Origin: an uncultured Alphaproteobacteria bacterium
Lineage (GTDB): Bacteria; Pseudomonadota; Alphaproteobacteria; Rickettsiales; UBA1997
Direction: 5' to 3'
Assembly (NCBI GenBank): GCA_949298005.1
Contig: CASFUN010000067.1
Coordinates: 1-7,533, forward strand
DNA: 7,533 nucleotides
Shown: positions 1 through 6,322 of the stretch, one piece after another
Numbering within the stretch: the first letter of the stretch is position 1
Layout of the letters: the number at the start of each line of letters is the position of its first letter
Made by a program: the position numbers and the translations under genes
Notes under the pieces: model-generated
Told to the model about the DNA's origin: nothing
Database searches by the model: none
The model's input: the letters and a program-made list of their open reading frames with translations, nothing else

Positions 1-129
1 CGTTTTATCCCTGAAAACATCAGGGTTATAGTCTATATACGCATTTACCTCTTTTTGTATATCTTCATATTGAGTATAAAACTCATCTTTTTTTTGCTTT
101 TTTGCTTCATGCAGATTCTTGTTTGGCAA
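1..129 (-). CDS. EcoRI-family adenine-specific DNA methyltransferase, N-terminal part
   Basis: This is the first 43 codons of a gene that continues past the left edge. The frame is open to position 1. The visible protein starts MPNKNLHEAKK (the first codon is TTG) and continues with KKDEFYTQYEDIQKEVNAY and then YNPDVFRDKT. The DEFYTQ...DI(Q/E)KE block is what I know from the N-terminus of the EcoRI-type adenine-specific methyltransferase family (Pfam EcoRI_methylase), which transfers methyl groups from S-adenosylmethionine to adenine in DNA. The catalytic domain lies outside the window, so activity cannot be judged. I chose the TTG at 127-129 because family members usually begin a few residues before NKNL. 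An in-frame TGA at 139-141 rules out a much earlier start, and there is no nearby ATG or clear Shine-Dalgarno site. The gene lies 52 bp downstream of the tatD stop on the same strand. It could be the modification half of a restriction-modification pair or a solitary methylase. Confidence 0.7.
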   Translation of the reverse strand, partial: MPNKNLHEAKKQKKDEFYTQYEDIQKEVNAYIDYNPDVFRDKT

Positions 130-132
130 AGT

Positions 133-141
133 ATTATATCA
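133..141 (-). promoter_or_regulatory. Possible extended -10 element before the methyltransferase
   Basis: Read on the minus strand, the sequence is TGATATAAT, a consensus TATAAT with an upstream TGn extension. No good -35 box lies 16-18 bp upstream. The element ends only 3 bp before the proposed TTG start, so a transcript starting at the usual distance would begin at or just past that codon. Either the motif is a chance match in AT-rich DNA, or the true start differs. Confidence 0.25.
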
Positions 142-181
142 ATAATCAACTGTATAAAAAGTATATTTTTTATTAGAAAAT

Positions 182-865
182 TCAAGTATTAAATTTAAAA
201 AACTTAATAGCATTTTCTGTTGTTTTTTTACATATATAATGGAGATCCAAATTTAACAATTCCGACAGAAATTTAGCTATATAATATATATTTGCAGGTT
301 CATTTTCTTTACCCCTTAATGGTACAGGTGACAAATATGGTGCATCCGTTTCAGCGAAGATTCTATCTAACGGTATTGTTTTTGCTATATTTTGTAGTTC
401 TATGGCATTTTTAAATGTTAATATGCCAGAGAAAGAAATAAAACCGCCAAGATCTAAGCTTTTATATGCAAGTTCTTTGCTAGATGAAAAACAATGTAGT
501 ACAAAATCAAAGCTGCCATTTTTCATTTCGCTCTCTAATATATCTATCATATCATTATCGGCATCCCTGGTATGTACAATTAGTGGTAGTCTAGTTTTTC
601 TGCATGCTTCTATGTGTATTTCAAAGTTTCTTTTTTGTTTTTTCTTATTCTCGTCATTATAATGATAATCTAATCCGGTTTCACCTATTGCAATAACTTT
701 ATCGTTGTTAGTATATCTTAAAATGTCGTCTAATTCTATTTCATAATTATCAACTTCTTCCGGGTGGTGTCCAACAGAACAAAAAACATTTTCATATTTA
801 TTAGATAGCTCTATTATTTTTGTTACTTCATTTATATTTGTGCATATATTATTTATTATATTCAC
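182..865 (-). CDS. tatD: TatD-family metal-dependent hydrolase, lacking its N-terminus
   Basis: TatD proteins are cytoplasmic TIM-barrel metallo-hydrolases with DNase or exonuclease activity. Counting from the GTG at 863-865, the 227-residue frame has GHHP at 32-35, GETGLDY at 61-67 (metal-binding Glu62), VHTRDA at 97-102 (His98), LHCFSSS at 123-129 (His124) and ETDAPYLSP at 172-180 (Asp174), followed by PLRGKENEP. These are the standard family motifs in order. Full-length members have about 255-265 residues and begin with a D(S/T)HxH strand. That part is missing here because four in-frame TAA codons lie between the likely original ATG at 962-964 and this frame. GTG at 865 is the only conventional start before Met106. 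A product from it would lack the first beta strand and the HxH metal ligands, so it is probably inactive. The stop is TGA at 182-184, with a second in-frame stop (TAA) three codons later. I rate the family assignment very high and functionality low. Confidence 0.85.
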   Translation of the reverse strand: MNIINNICTNINEVTKIIELSNKYENVFCSVGHHPEEVDNYEIELDDILRYTNNDKVIAIGETGLDYHYNDENKKKQKRNFEIHIEACRKTRLPLIVHTRDADNDMIDILESEMKNGSFDFVLHCFSSSKELAYKSLDLGGFISFSGILTFKNAIELQNIAKTIPLDRIFAETDAPYLSPVPLRGKENEPANIYYIAKFLSELLNLDLHYICKKTTENAIKFFKFNT

Positions 866-964
866 ATTATTATTTTTGGCATTAGATATATCTTTTTCTA
901 TTTATATATTTTGTAAAAAATTTTATTGTTAATGTGTGTCTATTAAGTTTATTTCTTTTTACAT
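866..964 (-). pseudogene. tatD: Decayed N-terminus of tatD, same frame, four TAA stops
   Basis: Reading backwards from the GTG at 865 in the same frame, there are 33 codons to an ATG at 962-964. They give M-stop-KEINLIDTH-stop-Q-stop-NFLQNI-stop-IEKDISNAK. The family N-terminus reads roughly LIDTHCHLDF, so the alignment is residue for residue: Cys became TAA, the second His became Gln, Leu became TAA, and Asp became Asn. The stops lie at 959-961, 929-931, 923-925 and 902-904. No insertion or deletion is needed to match the family. This is the broken 5' end of the tatD gene at 182-865 and not a separate gene. Confidence 0.8.
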
Positions 965-987
965 GTTAGTTATAAAGATATTAATTG

Positions 988-1016
988 ATTATAATCTTAA
1001 AGTATTAAGGTATCAA
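988..1016 (-). promoter_or_regulatory. Near-consensus sigma-70-type promoter upstream of tatD
   Basis: On the minus strand, TTGATA (1011-1016) is separated by exactly 17 bp from TATAAT (988-993). The -35 matches consensus at five of six bases and the -10 at all six. A start about 7 bp downstream, near 981, would leave a leader of about 17 nt before the ATG at 964. It lies in the short gap between the murF stop and tatD. It would transcribe the damaged tatD and possibly the methyltransferase beyond it. Confidence 0.65.
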
Positions 1017-1024
1017 GGTAACGA

Positions 1025-2458
1025 TTAAACAAACAACTTCATCTTATTCTCAACAAGGGAATTTAAGACTTTATATGTTTTAATTCCCTTAGAACTCTTA
1101 ATAAATACTAGATCGTTATCTTCTAGGTATGATTTAATATTATCAACCATATTATCAATTGTATTAAACTTAACTCTATTTACAGTAGAGCCTTCCAAAG
1201 AATCACTCAGCTGATTCATATATTGTCCAACTGTTAATAATAGGTCAATTTTGTTGTTTATTAAGTGTTCTTTGAGACCGAGATGAAATTCTAGAGTTTT
1301 ATTGCCGGCTTCCAATATATCCCCCCAAATACATACTTTTCTTTTGTTATTCCCTTGTTTGTAAATATTATCCATAAGTTTTAAACCGCTGATGAATACT
1401 TCTGGATTTACAGCATTATATGAACCATTTATTATAGTTAAATTTATGTCTTTGTCATATTTTTTATATTTGGTATATTCTATGTTGTTTCTACCTCTTG
1501 TAGTTTCCGCATTAGATAAAGTATCTAATACTTTATCTATATCCAAATTCAAATAAAAAGCTACACATAGTAGGGCTTGTGTATTGTAGGCTATATTATA
1601 ATCAATATTATTGAATATTTTTTCGTAAGTTTTGTGATTCACTGAATATTTTACTGTTGCTTTATTGTTATTGACTTTGTGTTCTAATAGAGATATTTCT
1701 GTATCTTTTGTTTCGCTACCAAAGGATATAATTTTTATATTTTTTTCAAGTGCTTTTTTTTGTAAAAAGTCATACCATTTATTATCTTTGTTTAAAACAA
1801 CAACTTTAGTGTTGTTTCCCATGATTTTTGATTTTTCTATAGCAATTTCTTCTTCGGAAGAAAAACAACCAAAATGGGCTTGCTTTACATTTAAAATAAC
1901 AGATATCTCTGGTTTGATAAAACTTTCTATAATATCCATTTCGCCTTTTGCGCTCATCCCCATTTCGTATATTGGAAATTGTGTGTCGCTTGGTGTATTT
2001 GTTAAAGTTGTGAGTACACCTGTGTAATTATTAAAACTTTGTTCGTTACAATGAGCTTTACCGAATTCTGATAAACATGTATAAAATAGATCTTTTGTCC
2101 CGGTTTTACCGATACTTCCTGTTATACCTATAACTGGATTTTTTAATCTGTTTCTTGAGAAAATAGCTAATTTCTCAAATGCCTTACTAGTATTTTTTAC
2201 AAGTATTATTCTACTATTTTTTTCTATGTTTTCTGGTAAATATTCAGCTAGAACTACTGTGTCATTTCTTGATTTTAATGTATCAGATATAAATATATGT
2301 CCATCGGTTTTTTCGCCTTTTCCAGCAATAAATAATGTATTTTCTTTAACTTCTCTATTATCAAAAACAACATGATTTACCTGATAATTATAGTCGTTAT
2401 CTATATAAATAATTTCTGATTCTAAAGCTGTTTTTATATCATTTTTATTGTAAAGCAT
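1025..2458 (-). CDS. murF: UDP-N-acetylmuramoyl-tripeptide--D-alanyl-D-alanine ligase-like protein (MurF)
   Basis: MurF is the cytoplasmic ATP-dependent Mur ligase that adds D-Ala-D-Ala to the UDP-MurNAc-tripeptide, the last cytoplasmic step of peptidoglycan precursor synthesis. The 477-residue length is normal for the family (about 450-470). The N-terminal substrate domain covers roughly residues 1-105. The central ATPase domain has the P-loop GITGSIGKTGTKD at 111-123, NNYTG at 143-147, the EMGM block at 165-168 and the AHF segment near 194-196. The C-terminal domain starts near the RGR at 321-323 and contains GSYNAVNP at 345-352, WGDILEAG at 378-385 and KSSKGIKTYKV at 454-464. Some family positions differ: the usual acidic residues before SYNANP are Asn-Gly here, one residue is inserted (SYNAVNP), and NIGPAH is replaced by NVKQAH. 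It is an orphan, with no other mur genes in the window. The start is ATG at 2456-2458 with only a weak AAAAGA upstream, and the stop is TAA. A diverged Mur-ligase paralogue is the main alternative. Confidence 0.85.
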   Translation of the reverse strand: MLYNKNDIKTALESEIIYIDNDYNYQVNHVVFDNREVKENTLFIAGKGEKTDGHIFISDTLKSRNDTVVLAEYLPENIEKNSRIILVKNTSKAFEKLAIFSRNRLKNPVIGITGSIGKTGTKDLFYTCLSEFGKAHCNEQSFNNYTGVLTTLTNTPSDTQFPIYEMGMSAKGEMDIIESFIKPEISVILNVKQAHFGCFSSEEEIAIEKSKIMGNNTKVVVLNKDNKWYDFLQKKALEKNIKIISFGSETKDTEISLLEHKVNNNKATVKYSVNHKTYEKIFNNIDYNIAYNTQALLCVAFYLNLDIDKVLDTLSNAETTRGRNNIEYTKYKKYDKDINLTIINGSYNAVNPEVFISGLKLMDNIYKQGNNKRKVCIWGDILEAGNKTLEFHLGLKEHLINNKIDLLLTVGQYMNQLSDSLEGSTVNRVKFNTIDNMVDNIKSYLEDNDLVFIKSSKGIKTYKVLNSLVENKMKLFV

Positions 2459-2459
2459 A

Positions 2460-2524
2460 AATATTAAATCTTTTAGATAAAAAACAACATATATCTAAAA
2501 TAATTACTTTCAATATTTAATATT
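2460..2524. repeat. Nested inverted repeats between the transporter gene and murF
   Basis: The inner pair is TTTTAGATA (2471-2479) and TATCTAAAA (2492-2500), a perfect 9-bp match with a 12-nt loop. The outer pair is AATATTAAAT (2460-2469) and ATTTAATATT (2515-2524), a perfect 10-bp match. Together they fill almost all of the 68-bp gap. They could fold into one branched hairpin in the murF leader, serve as a protein-binding site, or act as a weak terminator for the transporter gene. The arms are almost entirely A/T, and no strong G/C stem followed by a T-run is present, so a classical intrinsic terminator is unlikely. Chance is possible in DNA of this composition. Confidence 0.4.
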
Positions 2525-2526
2525 AT

Positions 2527-3423
2527 TTAGACTTTCTTTGATTTTTTTGAGACTGTTATGGAAGCAATTACTACCAAAACCATGCCTATAATTTGTAAAA
2601 AAGTTACTTTTTCACCAAGTATAATTATGCCTAATAAAACACAAACGACCGGTGATAGTGTTAAAATGACCCCAGTCTTAATTGCTCCTATAGTAGTTAT
2701 AGCCATGAATTGCGTTATATATGGTATAACAAAATTTAAAATAGCAGAAGCTAAAAGAAGTAACATAAGTTTAAAATTAATAACAATATTAGTAATATTG
2801 ATATCAATATTACTAAAAATCATATATATTAATGATGAAAAAGAAGCTCCTAGAAAAGCATAAAACCAATATACATTATGGTTAATTTTTGTTTTAAATT
2901 CCTCAGTGATTATTGAATATAATGAAGCAAAAATTGCTGCCATTATAGATAGAAGGATTCCTCTAATTACCAATGAATCTGTAAAGTTCATATTGCCTAT
3001 TATTAATAATAAACCTATTAACATTATTGATAAACTCGTTAATTCTCTTTTTGAGATTTTTCTTTTGAAAAATGTGAAATATATAAAAGTTGTAAATATG
3101 GGACTACTAAAAGCTATAACTTTTTGAACCCCAGCATCAATATAATTTAATGATTTCAAAACAGATATGTTGCAACAAAATAATGCTAAAAATCCGGCAG
3201 CTATAAACGAGAGTAAAAAATCTTTCTTTTTTATTTTTAAAGAGTGCAAATTTTTTTCTTTGATTAACAAAACAAAGAACATAATTAAAGTACTAATAAG
3301 ACTTGAAGAAAAAAATACCATCTCACTACTTATGTTGTATTCATAAATATATTTTGCAAATATACCAAGTGTAGCAAACAATATAGCTGTTATTAATGCG
3401 TAAATAGAACCGATATTAGACAT
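2527..3423 (-). CDS. EamA/DMT-superfamily transporter
   Basis: This is a 298-residue, highly hydrophobic inner-membrane protein with about ten predicted membrane spans and two EamA repeats. Repeat one begins SIYALITAILFATLGIFAKY near residue 6 and ends around FFKRKISKRELTSLSIMLIG. Repeat two covers about residues 150-290 and ends with LSPVVCVLLGIIILGEKVTF, the typical second-half signature, before a lysine-rich tail. Members of the drug/metabolite transporter superfamily export or import small metabolites (amino acids, nucleotide sugars, S-adenosylmethionine in some Rickettsiales). The substrate cannot be told from sequence. I chose ATG at 3421-3423 over an upstream TTG at 3472-3474, which would add 17 residues, because that TTG forms the -35 box of a good promoter and the shorter form starts directly before the first membrane span. 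The stop is TAA. It lies upstream of murF on the same strand, with a 68-bp gap. Confidence 0.85.
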   Translation of the reverse strand: MSNIGSIYALITAILFATLGIFAKYIYEYNISSEMVFFSSSLISTLIMFFVLLIKEKNLHSLKIKKKDFLLSFIAAGFLALFCCNISVLKSLNYIDAGVQKVIAFSSPIFTTFIYFTFFKRKISKRELTSLSIMLIGLLLIIGNMNFTDSLVIRGILLSIMAAIFASLYSIITEEFKTKINHNVYWFYAFLGASFSSLIYMIFSNIDINITNIVINFKLMLLLLASAILNFVIPYITQFMAITTIGAIKTGVILTLSPVVCVLLGIIILGEKVTFLQIIGMVLVVIASITVSKKSKKV

Positions 3424-3445
3424 AAATATATGTTTTTTTTTGAAG

Positions 3446-3474
3446 AGTTTATTTTTTATGATATAATAAGTCAA
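3446..3474 (-). promoter_or_regulatory. Promoter of the EamA transporter gene
   Basis: On the minus strand, TTGACT (3469-3474) and TAAACT (3446-3451) are separated by 17 bp. A start near 3439 would leave about 16 nt before the ATG at 3423. The -35 overlaps an in-frame TTG, which argues against using that TTG as the translation start. Confidence 0.55.
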
Positions 3475-3481
3475 TAAATAC

Positions 3482-3509
3482 TTGATTTAAGATGTTAATT
3501 TGGTATACT
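3482..3509 (+). promoter_or_regulatory. Promoter of the DUF374-type acyltransferase gene
   Basis: TTGATT (3482-3487) and TATACT (3504-3509) are separated by 16 bp. A TGG directly before the -10 gives an extended -10 element (TGnTATACT). The predicted start near 3516 leaves a leader of about 33 nt before the ATG at 3549. This promoter points away from the transporter promoter, with only 7 bp between the two -35 boxes. Confidence 0.6.
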
Positions 3510-3548
3510 TAATTCAACATGCATATTTAATGAATTTATTTTTTGGTA

Positions 3549-4271
3549 ATGAATGATTTTAAAGAGAATACAAAACAATTTATAAAGAGATTATTAAGAA
3601 ATGATTTAACACAAATAATTCTAAGCAAAATAATTGCTTTCTATATGAAATTGGTTTTTAAAACATCAAGAATTGTTATAAATAATAAAGAGAAATATAT
3701 AAAAATACTTGAAAGAGAAAAGGGATGCTTTGTAGTTGCTTGGCATGGAAGGATGTTTATTGCACCAACAATCCTTTCATTTATAAATAAAGAAGTGAAT
3801 TATAAAAGAAAAATGTTTTTTCTTGCTTCAAAGCATCGAGATGGAAAAACTGCTGGTAAGATTATGAAGATTTTTGGGTTTGATGAAATATCTGGTTCTA
3901 CTATAAATAAAAATGATAAGGATAAACTTGGGCAAGCAAGTAATATGGGTGCCATTGTTTCAGTGAGGAAAATTATGAAGGAGTTAAAAAATAATAATAT
4001 TGTATGCTTACCACCAGATGGACCAAGAGGGCCTTTGGAAGAAATTAACGGTGAAGTTATAGCTATAGCTAAGAAAGTGAATGTGGAGATATTACCTGCT
4101 GTAATTTCTTATTCTTTCAGAATAAAATTAGGTTCTTGGGATAGATTCCAGATACCATTACCTTTTGGAAGGATATTAATTGAGTTTGCTAGTCCACTAA
4201 CTTTTGACGATTATAATGATTTAGAAAAGTCAAAATACTTACTTAAAGAAAAAATGACTAATTTTAGTTGA
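3549..4271 (+). CDS. DUF374 / lysophospholipid-acyltransferase-family protein
   Basis: This 240-residue protein matches the DUF374 family of putative acyltransferases related to LpxL and PlsC, which are often encoded beside lipid A genes in alphaproteobacteria. Visible motifs are AWHGRMF at 64-70 (the likely catalytic His66), SKHRDGK at 94-100, and LPPDGPRGP at 154-162, the family's most typical block. A short hydrophobic stretch lies near residues 22-40, with the protein probably membrane-associated on the cytoplasmic side. The exact acyl donor and acceptor are unknown for most of the family; a role in lipid A or phospholipid acylation is inference from homology and neighbours. I chose ATG at 3549-3551 over a TTG two codons earlier. 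No strong Shine-Dalgarno is visible. It ends in TGA only 8 bp before the convergent end of the lpxL-like gene. Confidence 0.85.
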   Translation: MNDFKENTKQFIKRLLRNDLTQIILSKIIAFYMKLVFKTSRIVINNKEKYIKILEREKGCFVVAWHGRMFIAPTILSFINKEVNYKRKMFFLASKHRDGKTAGKIMKIFGFDEISGSTINKNDKDKLGQASNMGAIVSVRKIMKELKNNNIVCLPPDGPRGPLEEINGEVIAIAKKVNVEILPAVISYSFRIKLGSWDRFQIPLPFGRILIEFASPLTFDDYNDLEKSKYLLKEKMTNFS

Positions 4272-4279
4272 TCTAATTA

Positions 4280-5173
4280 CTATTTACCCCATCTATCATG
4301 TACCCAAAACCATTGCTCTGGGTTTTCTCTAACCCATTTTTCTACTGTATTATTTAAAGCTTGTATAAATTCTTTTTCATCTTCTATTTTTGATATTTCT
4401 TTTTCCTCATTTAGTTCGAGTTCAAATTTTGTAGAATATCTATTTCTTGTATTTCTTAAACTATATAAGGGAACCATTGTTTTTTTTATAAAAATATAAG
4501 CACTTTTATTAGTATGTGATTTTAATTTAAAAAATTCAGATTCTATACCATTCATTTCATCTTTTTGGTCGACTAATATTATAACATTTTCTCCTCTCTT
4601 GATACTTCTAAGTATATTTAGTGCTGCGTTTTCTTGTTTTGCTATCATATTAACTCCAAGTTTTTTTCTAGGATTTATAGTATATTTTGGTTCTAATAAT
4701 GGATTGTTTTGTTTTCTAAAAACTACAGAAACTTTTATCCCTAAATCAATTAATGACCTTAATGTCATCTCCCAATTTGATATATGAGCTGAAAAAATTA
4801 TACTTCCAGTTTTACTTTTATTTATTTTATTAATTATACTTTTAGTTTTTTCGCTAACTTTAACGTATTTAAATATTTTATTTTTTTTAAAACTATAAAC
4901 GTAAGGGTATTCTCCGGCAAATTTTCCAAGATTATACCAAACACCAAACATTATCTGCATTCTTTTAAGATATGATAGCTCTGGCATAGCTATTTTTAAA
5001 TTTTTTAAAACTAAATATGTTCTTGGTATGAATGGGCATAATAAAACAGCCAATATACCAAAAACTGTGCTTAATAATTCTATTGGTAATACTTTAGATA
5101 AAAAAATAACAAAAATATAAAATATAAATGTTATCACATCAGCTATTGTTTTAAAAAAACCTCTATATTCCAT
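4280..5173 (-). CDS. Lipid A biosynthesis acyltransferase, LpxL/HtrB family
   Basis: LpxL/HtrB/LpxM enzymes sit on the inner face of the inner membrane and transfer a secondary acyl chain from acyl-ACP to Kdo2-lipid IVA. The 297-residue length is normal. Residues 10-50 are hydrophobic (membrane anchor). The catalytic H-x4-(D/E) motif is seen as SAHISNWEM, with His130 and Glu135. NVIILVDQK at 196-204 matches the conserved block before the substrate region, and the ending PEQWFWVHDRWGK (285-297) is the family's typical PEQ(W/Y)xWxHxRW. The ATG at 5171-5173 lies inside the end of lpxK, overlapping by 11 bp. A GAGG four bases upstream serves as ribosome binding site, so the two are probably translationally coupled. 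The stop is TAG. Whether it adds laurate or another chain, and at which position, cannot be told. Confidence 0.88.
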   Translation of the reverse strand: MEYRGFFKTIADVITFIFYIFVIFLSKVLPIELLSTVFGILAVLLCPFIPRTYLVLKNLKIAMPELSYLKRMQIMFGVWYNLGKFAGEYPYVYSFKKNKIFKYVKVSEKTKSIINKINKSKTGSIIFSAHISNWEMTLRSLIDLGIKVSVVFRKQNNPLLEPKYTINPRKKLGVNMIAKQENAALNILRSIKRGENVIILVDQKDEMNGIESEFFKLKSHTNKSAYIFIKKTMVPLYSLRNTRNRYSTKFELELNEEKEISKIEDEKEFIQALNNTVEKWVRENPEQWFWVHDRWGK

Positions 5174-6116
5174 ATAACCTCAACATTTTGATAAAACTAT
5201 TCTGATTTAGATCAATTTTAATATCAATATAATCAACGTTTTTTTTAAAATCTTTATCTAGTTTAACCCAATCTTTTTTAGTAGTTATTAATTTCTTACC
5301 TAAATTTTTTAACATTTTGACATCTTTTTCTTTATAAGAATAATGATCACTAAATACTATAAAATCTGTAAATTTTATGTCGTTCTCTTCAAGAGTTTTT
5401 TTAAATTTTTCTGGATGCCCTATGCCACAAAATGCAACATATTCACCAAAAAAATTGTTTTCCTTTATGATAATATTACCTTTTAAAAAAGGTATCAAAT
5501 TTTTTTCACATAAATCGATTAAATTATATTTATCCTCACCTATTATAATTGCAAAATTAACTTTACATATAATATCTTTGAATTTTTCTCTTAATGGTCC
5601 AGAAGGTATTATATTTCCATTACCTAAACCATATTCACCATCTATAACAAGTATTGATCTATTTTTATAAAAAGTCGGGTTCTGTAGACCATCATCAACT
5701 ATAATATAGTCATAATTTTTATCTATAAGACTATTTATATATTTTAAACCAGAAACTCTATTTTTAGAAATAAACACATCACCAAGTTCTTTTAATATAA
5801 TTGGTTCATCTCCAAAAAGTTTAGTATTTTCTTCAACTACCTTTTTTATTCCATTAAATTTTCCGCCATAACCTTTGCTTAAAAAACAAAAATTTTTCTT
5901 ATTCTTCTTTAAAACATCTGCTATTTCTATTACTAATGGTGTTTTACCACTGCCACCAACTGTTATGTTTCCCACGCATATTACGGGAATTTTTGATCTG
6001 TATGGCTTAATATTTATAGAACACCTTAACTTATAAAAAAAATAATATACAACCGAAAAAGGCTTTAAGAGTATAGAAATAACATTGTTTTTTTGCCAAA
6101 ATTCTGGAGTTTTCAT
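5163..6116 (-). CDS. lpxK: Tetraacyldisaccharide 4'-kinase (LpxK)
   Basis: LpxK phosphorylates the 4' position of the tetraacyl-disaccharide 1-phosphate with ATP to make lipid IVA, at the cytoplasmic face of the inner membrane. The product has 317 residues from the ATG at 6114-6116. It starts MKTPEFWQ, matching the family's M(R/K)xPxFW opening, then a hydrophobic segment at about 12-30, the P-loop VGGSGKTP (53-60), SKGYGG (80-85), DDGLQN (141-146, usually DDGxQH) and DGEYGLGNG with GPLRE (159-177). A TTG three codons upstream is in frame, but the ATG fits the family start and has GGA just upstream. The ATG overlaps the TGA that ends the dacA reading frame (ATGA), and the 3' end overlaps the lpxL-like gene, so the three form one operon. 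The stop is TAG. Confidence 0.92.
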   Translation of the reverse strand: MKTPEFWQKNNVISILLKPFSVVYYFFYKLRCSINIKPYRSKIPVICVGNITVGGSGKTPLVIEIADVLKKNKKNFCFLSKGYGGKFNGIKKVVEENTKLFGDEPIILKELGDVFISKNRVSGLKYINSLIDKNYDYIIVDDGLQNPTFYKNRSILVIDGEYGLGNGNIIPSGPLREKFKDIICKVNFAIIIGEDKYNLIDLCEKNLIPFLKGNIIIKENNFFGEYVAFCGIGHPEKFKKTLEENDIKFTDFIVFSDHYSYKEKDVKMLKNLGKKLITTKKDWVKLDKDFKKNVDYIDIKIDLNQNSFIKMLRLYGI

Positions 6117-6322
6117 TTTTTCCAAAAATAAATTAATTTTCTAAAATTATAAAATAATAGTATTCTGAATTTATTCCATTTACTAACTTCTTTTACATCA
6201 TTTTTTGAGTATATATCATATTCAGTTATTATATCTTTATCAATAATTCTCAATTTACCTATTACATCATCTTTTTTAATGGGAGCTGCTATATATTTAT
6301 TATATACAACTTTTACACTTAT
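6113..6322 (-). pseudogene. dacA: C-terminal remainder of dacA after the internal TGA
   Basis: Directly after the TGA at 6323-6325 the same frame runs for 69 sense codons to a TGA at 6113-6115. It contains ISVKVVYNKYIAAPIKK and DDVIGKLRI, which match the conserved end of the PBP5 C-terminal domain (vvY..pi.APi.kg..vG.l). The last part, from SKWNKFRILLFY to LIYFWKK, is an amphipathic, lysine-rich helix of the kind that anchors DacA to the membrane. The final TGA overlaps the lpxK ATG as ATGA, an arrangement expected of the original, complete gene. A single base change from AGA, GGA or CGA would produce the internal stop. It has no start codon of its own in a sensible place, so I treat it as part of dacA. 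Confidence 0.8.

Noticed and set aside
902..961. TAA recoded as a sense codon in tatD
   Set aside because: TAA ends murF and the transporter gene normally, and no TAA interrupts any other gene. Recoding confined to one gene end is less likely than decay or error.
1665..2027. Plus-strand reading frame inside murF
   Set aside because: It is a complement-frame shadow of a well-supported gene and has no recognisable domain. The same applies to the plus-strand frames within tatD, the transporter, the lpxL-like gene, lpxK and dacA.
3424..3474. Seventeen-residue N-terminal extension of the transporter from a TTG
   Set aside because: The TTG forms the -35 box of a good promoter, and the extension is lysine-rich and unlike family N-termini.
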